The notes under the pieces are model-generated. The model was given only the letters and a program-made list of their open reading frames with translations, made no database searches and was not told the DNA's origin. A stretch of DNA of 19,351 nt, taken from NCBI GenBank assembly GCA_028565635.1, contig JAOXYB010015877.1, positions 1 through 19,351 on the forward strand, in the 5' to 3' direction. Positions 15,501-19,351 of the stretch are shown in pieces (position 1 is the stretch's first letter; each line of letters starts with the position of its first letter). A program made the position numbers and the translations under genes. This DNA comes from Phoronis ovalis (taxonomy: Eukaryota > Phoronida > Phoronidae).

Positions 15501-18406
15501 TCCAGGCCCGTCAGATGGGGGGGGGGGTGCGTTGGGTGCGAATGCAACCCCCCCTTTTGAAATGGCAGGAACATATTTAATGATAACACACACCCCTTTT
15601 GAAATGGGAGGAAGCACCCATCGACTCTGTTTCCCATAATAACTGTTCCCCAGACGAGTCTGGCTGGCTGGCAAACCTCAAGCAGTTCATCCAGCTGGTA
15701 ATGGGGAACAGATCTGATGCTGCACATCAACATCACTAAATGATTTATTTAAGTGCGAAACTCCATGAAACAACACCTTTTTTGCAAATTTCAGCTGGCA
15801 GATAGAGTTCCCCGCATTTTTAGCTGGCTGGGGAATTTAAAAAAATTCAGCTGGCTGTCTAGTGAACAGAGATGGCCTTCCAAGCTACATTACCAAATGG
15901 TTTATCTAAGCATGAAACATGTAAAAAAATATGTTGGTTTGCTATATATATAAAGCCATAAACATTTTATTCTCATTGAGTGCTTCTGAATGTTAACTCA
16001 CCACCCTTTGGAAACAGTGTCGCACCCCCCTTTGGAACAGAAAGAATTTTTTTTACGTTAGCATTTAAATTCTTCCTTCTGTTAATGGTATAAACAAAGG
16101 CGTGCTTTGTCAATACACTTTCCTGTTGACAGTTTCTTTGAAAAAATATCATGAAATTACTGTGTCCACGTCTGCTCTAAAGGTATTTATTCAGGTAATT
16201 TAAATATACTACCGTCTTGATTAATGGAAGAGATAGAACCATCTGATTTCATTCGTTATTATTAATTTTATACTTATTTTGTATTGCTTTCTTTTAGGGT
16301 ACATGATCTTGAAATGACATTATTAGCATTAACTGAAAAACAACATATAAAAACACCCACACTAAAATTCAAGGTAAGAATGTTAACTAAGACAAACTAT
16401 TGTCTGTCTGACAAATCTCTCATTGTGTTTCAATTTGCACATTATTTTTTACTTTGCTTGAATCACAATAAAAAGTGAAATGTTTTTGGTAATATGTGAT
16501 GACAATATTTTGTAAACATTTTATTCTAAAATATGGATGTATGTCACTAATAATTTGTTCTACTTAATGCTAAATGTCACACTATGATACTGTACATTAT
16601 GTGCTCCACTTACTTTGATTGAGACAAATCATTTATTAAATTGTTGAAAAATACCTAATTAGTCATTCAAGTTGAAATTTTATTAGTAAAATTGAGCCAG
16701 TAAATTTTCAAAAAATAAAAATAAAAGTATTTTAATTATAAAATGCAGGTGGTTAATGTTTCATAATAATCATTTATATCATTGCAAGACTGTTCTTCAA
16801 TCAAAAAAGAAAAATGTTTAAAAATATTCATGTGTAGTTTTAAAAATGAGATCAACAACAGAACAAAGCACTTAAACTATCCATGATATCATGACACCTT
16901 TGCCACTAATTGCTTCTTATCAACTACCAGTAGAATGTTTGCATGCACTTGGTGGAGCTACCGGTTTCCAAACTCAAACATTACCAGCATGATGTGTTTT
17001 GTAGTTCGATCGTGTGAGAATGGGAAGAGTTGCATCATTGTTCATTCCCAAAACATTCGGCTCCACCAATTGCATGACTAGATGGTCTATTCTTATTGGC
17101 TGCTCATTATTTATCGTCATATGAATGAGAGTCGAGGCATTTGATTTGCCACCACCAACAGATGTTGCCTCAATAGCATGGTTAAACTCTGGAGATGATG
17201 TTCTAGTATACAAACTTGTTCTTTTGTTGATTAAAATTTCATTAAACTACATGTAAACTCTTACCAACACTAAATAAATAATTATGGGAAAAATATCTAA
17301 ACAAGACCTAAACATTTACTTGCTGTGTTGTATGTACTGTCATGTCATGGGAGCTTATAGATTTTGTTTTGTAGAAGTTAGTTAAATTTTTCCAGCCTTC
17401 TGGTACTGTTGTAGATTGGAAATCACTGCCAGGAGGCTGTGTTATCCTCATCCTATCAATTTATTGAAACTGGTGTGCCTGGCTCATGGCGCTTCCGGGT
17501 AAAAGAGCATTCGGTGTCGGCTTATTACCTTTCTAAAATTAATATCATGACTTTGGTTTGTGGCATTGCTAATATGGATATGGTATATCTGTCAAAAACA
17601 GGTTTTTGGTGTGTAGGGTCTGATAAAAAGTAGTCACTAACTAGCAGAAACTTGAAGGATGCAGTACTTCATAGGATTTGCCCAGTAGGTGGTTAATTCC
17701 CTCTGATGTAAACAGTCCTCTTCATGTGCATTCATTTTAAGGGATGATACTAACTATTTCTTGGTGGCCGTATGATTCCTACATATTTTCTTTGGTTGTG
17801 GTACATTTTATGATTTATGCATCATATGATATGATTAACATAATGCAGCGAAAGATATAGCTCCCCTCACCTTATCTATCCACTCGCTAAATCTGGACTG
17901 TGGTACCTGAGGTCTTCCACTAAATCATGTGCCATGAAATGCTACTGACAGTCATTCGCTATACTAACAAAAACAATGATTGTAGACGATGTCTGTTAAT
18001 GATTTCTTACTGTTCCCATTGTTTAATCTGTCTCTTATAGTTAAATTGCTAAAGATGTCACTTTATCTTATGTTTGAATAGTCATTATAAATGTTGTAAC
18101 ACAATAATGGTTATTGCATGGTGAATTATAATGGTATCTTACATGTATAATAATTCAATCATTCAAAACCTAACTACAATTTGCATTATTTATTATATTT
18201 TGTGTCTTTCGCCATATTTTATCAAGTATAGTACTGTTTATGTTTCATATTTACAGTTAAAGAACTTCTTCTGTCTTGGCTCACCACTATCTGTGTTTCT
18301 TGCTTTGCGAGGTGTTAGACCGCAACCTACAGGACTTCAGGACCATATTATGCCAAAAGCTCTATGCAAACGAGTGTTCAACATATTTCACCCTGCAGAT
18401 CCTGTG
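6124..18406 (+). CDS. DDHD1: Phosphatidic acid-preferring phospholipase A1, partial at 3' end
   Basis: Join: 6124-6586, 7849-8010, 10145-10273, 10659-10797, 11125-11240, 11850-11956, then 12421-12532 or 12876-12987, 13516-13592, 14021-14119, 15248-15315, 16298-16373, 18257-18406. With either exon 7 this is 1,698 nt, 566 codons, and every junction agrees in phase. The family is intracellular lipases that release the sn-1 acyl chain from phosphatidic acid and phosphatidylinositol. Visible parts: an acidic, Ser/Pro-rich N-terminus; a WWE-like domain (about 85-154); RGIWF-TWQPLEE (about 162); VVHGIGQ (279-285); EFLPVEWRS; the nucleophile motif HSLG (Ser408); GCVITYDI; and GSPLSVFLALRG in exon 12. 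VVHGIGQKMD and HSLGCVITYDI fit DDHD1 rather than DDHD2 or SEC23IP. Vertebrate DDHD1 is about 900 aa. The YRLEP segment and the DDHD domain must lie beyond 19351. Confidence 0.93.
6587..7848 (+). other. DDHD1: DDHD1 intron 1
   Basis: 1,262-nt GT-AG intron. It carries the degenerate repeat array listed separately (about 6800-7190). No other gene or RNA is seen; the small frames inside it start without convincing context. Confidence 0.85.
6800..7190. repeat. Degenerate tandem repeat, unit about 33 bp
   Basis: A phrase like GACCCTTTTT-ATACAG recurs. GGACCCTTTTTAAAT (about 6839), TGACCCTCTTTTTATACAG (about 6871), TACTCCTTTTAAATACAG (about 6900) and ATACCCCTTTCTCATACC (about 6933) are joined by AT-rich linkers. 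The array resumes after a gap with GTGACCTTCTTTATAC (about 7058) and GTAACCCTTTTTATAC (about 7092). It is an old, diverged minisatellite-like array inside intron 1. Confidence 0.5.
7849..8010 (+). CDS. DDHD1: DDHD1 exon 2
   Basis: 162 nt, phase 1 to phase 1, residues 155-208. The acceptor is TGGTTTTAG (to 7848) and the donor GTAATA at 8011. Joining to exon 1 gives WSANCIEIMRGIWF, aligning with the family's MRGxWF-DGTWQPLEE block; here STWQPLEEAYARMIETEHL and FHGQ follow. The 3' end (TTSKEKQ) is a variable linker in the family. Confidence 0.9.
8011..10144 (+). other. DDHD1: DDHD1 intron 2
   Basis: 2,134-nt intron, the longest in the window. AT-rich throughout. I see no supported exon, RNA gene or complete repeat in it. 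Confidence 0.8.
10145..10273 (+). CDS. DDHD1: DDHD1 exon 3
   Basis: 129 nt, phase 1 to 1, residues 209-251. A very strong acceptor (TTTTTTCTTTTAG) and donor GTAAGT at 10274. It encodes FHVDWNSAKEVFVFSES and TSSKLYRSVSKRLG, matching the HVDWxSxxEVYxYSD and TSK-KLG stretch that leads into the lipase core of DDHD1. Confidence 0.9.
10659..10797 (+). CDS. DDHD1: DDHD1 exon 4: start of lipase core
   Basis: 139 nt, phase 1 to 2, residues 252-297. Acceptor GTTTTTTAG, donor GTAAGC at 10798. It encodes HRGYCNEARMDDKPS then THLVFVVHGIGQKMDTG. The HGIGQ loop after the first core strand is the conserved segment thought to help form the oxyanion hole in this family. Intron 3 before it (10274-10658) and intron 4 after it (10798-11124) hold nothing else recognisable. 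Confidence 0.93.
11125..11240 (+). CDS. DDHD1: DDHD1 exon 5
   Basis: 116 nt, phase 2 to 1, residues 298-336. Acceptor ATATTTTTCAG, donor GTAAAC at 11241. It encodes LRESVLKVQSKYFPKLED and then AEFLPVEWRSSLKLDG, the highly conserved EFLPVEWRS-L-LDG block of DDHD1. Confidence 0.93.
11241..11849 (+). other. DDHD1: DDHD1 intron 5
   Basis: 609 nt, AT-rich, ending in a strong T7-AG acceptor. No other feature supported. Confidence 0.8.
11850..11956 (+). CDS. DDHD1: DDHD1 exon 6
   Basis: 107 nt, phase 1 to 0, residues 337-372. It encodes DTVDSITPNKVKGLRHLLNS and SAMDILYYTSPLYRSE, nearly identical to the vertebrate segment. Donor GTAAAC at 11957. Its phase-0 end is what both exon 7 copies accept. 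Confidence 0.93.
11957..12420 (+). other. DDHD1: DDHD1 intron 6, with small hairpin-forming stretches
   Basis: 464 nt before the first exon 7 copy. Three short hairpins can be drawn within about 180 nt of that exon: ACAGG-GAAA-CCTGT (12243-12256), CGAC-AAGTT-GTCG (12269-12281), and AAGCTA...TAGCTT enclosing CAAAA...TTTTG (12331-12362). They could be regulatory RNA structure for the exon choice or chance. Confidence 0.45.
12421..12532 (+). CDS. DDHD1: DDHD1 exon 7a, nucleophile exon, GHSLG form
   Basis: 112 nt, phase 0 to 1, residues 373-409 plus one base. Weak-to-moderate acceptor (ACTACTGTTTTAG), donor GTAAAC at 12533. It encodes ITHGLQNKLNKLY, then FEAGGGKVSIVGHSLG with the lipase nucleophile Ser408 in a standard G-x-S-x-G motif. 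It is 26 of 37 residues and 77 of 112 bases identical to exon 7b, with 12 codons differing silently, so both appear to be kept by selection on protein. Only one of the two can be used in a productive mRNA. Confidence 0.9.
12533..12875 (+). other. DDHD1: Intron between exons 7a and 7b
   Basis: 343 nt. It contains a consensus branch-point word, TACTAAC (12615-12621), followed 31 nt later by an acceptor-like TATTCTACAG (to 12652) with no supported exon behind it. It ends in the strong pyrimidine tract of exon 7b. Confidence 0.7.
12876..12987 (+). CDS. DDHD1: DDHD1 exon 7b, nucleophile exon, AHSLG form
   Basis: 112 nt, phase 0 to 1, the alternative to exon 7a. Its acceptor is very strong (TCTTTTGCTTTCTTTAG); its donor GTAGTT is weak. 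It encodes ITHGLQTELNRLYSMFCVRN, then FEAGGGQVSIIAHSLG. Ala replaces Gly before His-Ser; vertebrate DDHD1 has Ser there (SHSLG), so departure from strict G-x-S-x-G is normal for this family. The TELNRLYSMFC-RNP run is closer to vertebrate DDHD1 than exon 7a is, so 7b may be the ancestral form. Confidence 0.92.
12988..13515 (+). other. DDHD1: DDHD1 intron 7
   Basis: 528 nt, AT-rich. No third copy of exon 7 and no other feature seen. Confidence 0.8.
13516..13592 (+). CDS. DDHD1: DDHD1 exon 8
   Basis: 77 nt, phase 1 to 0, residues 410-435. Acceptor TTATTTTAAG, donor GTAAGT at 13593. It completes HSLG and encodes CVITYDIITGWNPIELYDHY, the helix and strand after the nucleophile elbow, matching CVITYDIMTGWNP of vertebrates. 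The frame continues open past the donor for 54 codons. Confidence 0.93.
13593..14020 (+). other. DDHD1: DDHD1 intron 8, with read-through open frame
   Basis: 428 nt. In the frame of exon 8 it stays open from 13593 to TAA at 13755-13757, and the peptide would contain AEKIRFLFELILTRAYYLEK. The remainder shows nothing else. Confidence 0.7.
14021..14119 (+). CDS. DDHD1: DDHD1 exon 9, possibly optional
   Basis: 99 nt, phase 0 to 0, residues 436-468. Acceptor CATAATCTTGCAG, donor GTGAGC at 14120. It encodes a hydrophilic linker (NLLASEWKCKTAKQIEKG). The sequence does not resemble the vertebrate linker at this point, and both ends are phase 0, so it can be skipped without shifting frame. It may be a lineage-specific or cassette exon; less certain than its neighbours. 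Confidence 0.65.
14120..15247 (+). other. DDHD1: DDHD1 intron 9
   Basis: 1,128 nt, AT-rich. The minus-strand frame at 14934-15143 shows no protein character. No RNA gene or clear repeat found. Confidence 0.75.
15248..15315 (+). CDS. DDHD1: DDHD1 exon 10
   Basis: 68 nt, phase 0 to 2, residues 469-490. Acceptor GTGTATTGTAG, donor GTGAGT at 15316. It encodes EEVAHEVDGAAHLVSRLEKK, a charged helical linker corresponding to the vertebrate stretch with ITKRRLKEIEERL. Only position and character are conserved. Confidence 0.82.
15490..16045. repeat. Interspersed repeat in intron 10
   Basis: Starts with a long G run (about 15517-15526). It contains CCCCTTTTGAAATGG at 15551-15565 and 15593-15607, with variants CACCCTTTGGAAACAG and CCCCCTTTGGAACAG near 16001-16040. 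CAGCTGGC or AGCTGGCTGG words recur at about 15690, 15792, 15822 and 15847, and GTTCCCC / GGGGAAC words occur in both orientations. This is a non-autonomous element or composite without coding capacity. It resembles the block at 1215-1440. The small frames over it are not genes. Confidence 0.55.
16298..16373 (+). CDS. DDHD1: DDHD1 exon 11
   Basis: 76 nt, phase 2 to 0, residues 491-516. Strong acceptor (TTGCTTTCTTTTAG), donor GTAAGA at 16374. It encodes VHDLEMTLLALTEKQ, then KTPTLKFK, matching the vertebrate TPALKFK that precedes the next core strand. Confidence 0.9.
16942..17076. repeat. Inverted repeat, 17-bp arms
   Basis: CATGCACTTGGTGGAGC (16942-16958) is the reverse complement of GCTCCACCAATTGCATG (17060-17076) at 16 of 17 positions, with a 101-nt loop. 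It overlaps the end of the orphan open frame on the minus strand. Confidence 0.5.
16974..17213 (-). other. Orphan minus-strand open frame, possible gene relic
   Basis: 79 codons with no ATG at the left end (TTG), ending at TGA. GC content is above the surrounding intron and the predicted peptide is protein-like, with VGGGKSNASTLIHMTINN and HLVMQLVEPNVLGMN. I recognise no family. It may be a retroposed or transposon fragment or a nested antisense exon. No clear splice sites bracket it. Confidence 0.25.
17415..17498 (+). CDS. Possible cassette exon in DDHD1 intron 11
   Basis: 84 nt, open in the DDHD1 frame. Acceptor CCTTCTGGTACTGTTGTAG (to 17414), donor GTAAAA at 17499, both phase 0. It would insert 28 residues (including QEAVLSSSYQFIETGVPGSW) between LKFK and LKNFF. 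GC content is about half, well above the intron. The known family has no residues here, so it is either an optional exon or chance. Confidence 0.3.
18257..18406 (+). CDS. DDHD1: DDHD1 exon 12: GSPLSVFLALRG block
   Basis: 150 nt, phase 0 to 0, residues 517-566. Acceptor CATATTTACAG, donor GTGAGT at 18407. It encodes LKNFFCLGSPLSVFLALRG, then QDHIMPKALCKRVFNIFHPADPV, among the best conserved parts of the family and adjoining the active site. The next family segment (AYRLEP) is not found before the window ends. Confidence 0.93.
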
Positions 18407-18629
18407 GTGAGTAATGCAGCAACCATTCCTCATATCTATAGAATATTTGCACACTCTTGGTGGCACTACTGTTCTCTCTGATCCACATTTATTTAATGAA
18501 CAACACACACTTGTGAAACTCATTCTAACATGGAATTGTGCATTTGATTGGGTGCTTAATTACTTAGGACATCTAGTGTTTGCAAAAAGTTTATGAGTTC
18601 TCAATGCCCACACCCACTGACTACGGACC

Positions 18630-18770
18630 TGGGTCCAGTTTCACAAAGCTTCGTACGAAGATTTTTTACGTGCGACCGGTTTCACAAAGCATTCTTACGT
18701 ACGAACGTTCGTAAATTTCTTCGTAAATCTACGAGTGGTATAAAGCTCTCGTAAAATGTACGCTAGGGAA
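18630..18770. repeat. Palindrome-rich interspersed repeat
   Basis: GTTTCACAAAGC occurs at about 18639 and 18679, with a weaker TGGTATAAAGC at about 18736, each followed by TACG/CGTA-rich sequence. It includes two perfect palindromes, CTTCGTACGAAG (18649-18660) and TACGAACGTTCGTA (18700-18713). CG is frequent here although the surroundings are CG-poor. It is probably a short non-autonomous element inside the intron after exon 12. Confidence 0.6.
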
Positions 18771-19351
18771 TAGAAATGGCTGTATTGATAATCGCAAAAT
18801 GCTTTAGTTAAGCGGCAATTGCAGTGTGAGCGTGTTTTTAGCAATAGAGAATCTCCATTAGATACTTATAAATATTTGTATCTATTTTTTTTATTATTAC
18901 TTAAATCTTATAATTATTTGTATCACAGCAGACTTCATTATTAAATATTGAAAAGTTATAATTTTGAAATTGAAGTTCTATAAAATAATATCTGTTGTAT
19001 TTTAAACAGTAAAAATGTAGAAATATATATGAAGTTGGACTTTAAATAATATATGTTGAAAGAAAATTTGAAAGTATTATTTTATATTATATTCATACGC
19101 ACAGAGACGGAAAAGTGAGAATCTTTGGAATGGACAGCAACTACAGCCTACTTTCTAATAATTACAAAAATCAGCAATCATAGTTTTAAGCATATGTATT
19201 AAAATATATAAAACAATTATTAAATTCTTCATACCCAATGCTTAATAACTAAAATCAACAATAAATAAACAAACCGATTTTCAAATGCAATGCACAGAAG
19301 CTGCTTACGTTAGAGCAAAATGTTTCATAACTTTAGTAAAAAAAAAAATCC
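18771..19351 (+). other. DDHD1: Start of DDHD1 intron 12, remainder
   Basis: Strongly AT-rich sequence with A and T runs. No exon, RNA or repeat could be supported up to the window edge. The intron after exon 12 runs off the right end. Confidence 0.7.

Larger units (their letters stand above)
16374..18256 (+). other. DDHD1: DDHD1 intron 11
   Basis: 1,883 nt. It contains a hairpin, an orphan minus-strand open frame and a possible cassette exon, listed separately. The rest (about 16374-16930 and 17640-18250) is AT-rich without supported features. Confidence 0.75.

Noticed and set aside
15371-15736. Overlapping open frames on both strands
   Set aside because: They run through G and C homopolymers and repeated words of the intron 10 repeat; explained by base composition.
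18407-19351. Next DDHD1 exon (AYRLEP) in the remaining 0.9 kb
   Set aside because: Searched by eye in the three plus frames; no matching codons after an acceptor. It should lie beyond the window.
1-19351. tRNA, rRNA or CRISPR features
   Set aside because: No cloverleaf with a convincing anticodon arm, no ribosomal RNA landmarks and no regularly spaced identical repeats were seen.

Overview
The window is AT-rich eukaryotic DNA with GT-AG introns of roughly 0.3-2.1 kb and many short, non-autonomous repeats. The recognisable genes are animal genes, so the source is an invertebrate metazoan. The phylum cannot be fixed from the sequence; a marine invertebrate is a guess from the repeat types.

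Layout. Positions 1-1570 hold diverged repeats, a doubtful plus-strand terminal exon (260-540) and a low-complexity element (about 1215-1440). Positions 1578-2712 (minus) are one long coding exon, 378 codons from its first ATG, of a gene I do not recognise. Just upstream on the same strand, 2930-3193 is a complete single-exon SMIM12 orthologue (87 aa) with a splice acceptor 66 nt before its ATG. Positions 3260-6120 are non-coding. They carry a repeat family with CCTAAATGCGT-like words, a 91-bp mini-element with a 9-bp target duplication, and a roughly 500-bp fold-back element whose two 220-nt arms are the same family.

Positions 6124-18406 (plus) hold the first 12 coding exons of a DDHD1-type phosphatidic-acid-preferring phospholipase A1. 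Exon phases agree throughout: one form of each exon gives exactly 1,698 nt, or 566 codons. The WWE-like N-terminal domain and the lipase core are present. The C-terminal DDHD domain lies beyond the right edge.

The strongest finding is that the exon carrying the lipase nucleophile is duplicated in tandem (12421-12532 and 12876-12987). Both copies are 112 nt with the same phases and conserved protein, one ending GHSLG and the other AHSLG. Using both or neither shifts the frame into a nearby stop, so this looks like a mutually exclusive exon pair that changes the residue before the catalytic His-Ser. Further candidates in the gene are an optional exon 9, an unreported in-frame cassette at 17415-17498, and a 54-codon read-through frame after exon 8.

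SMIM12 and DDHD1 are transcribed divergently. They share no known pathway, so their proximity probably has no functional meaning.
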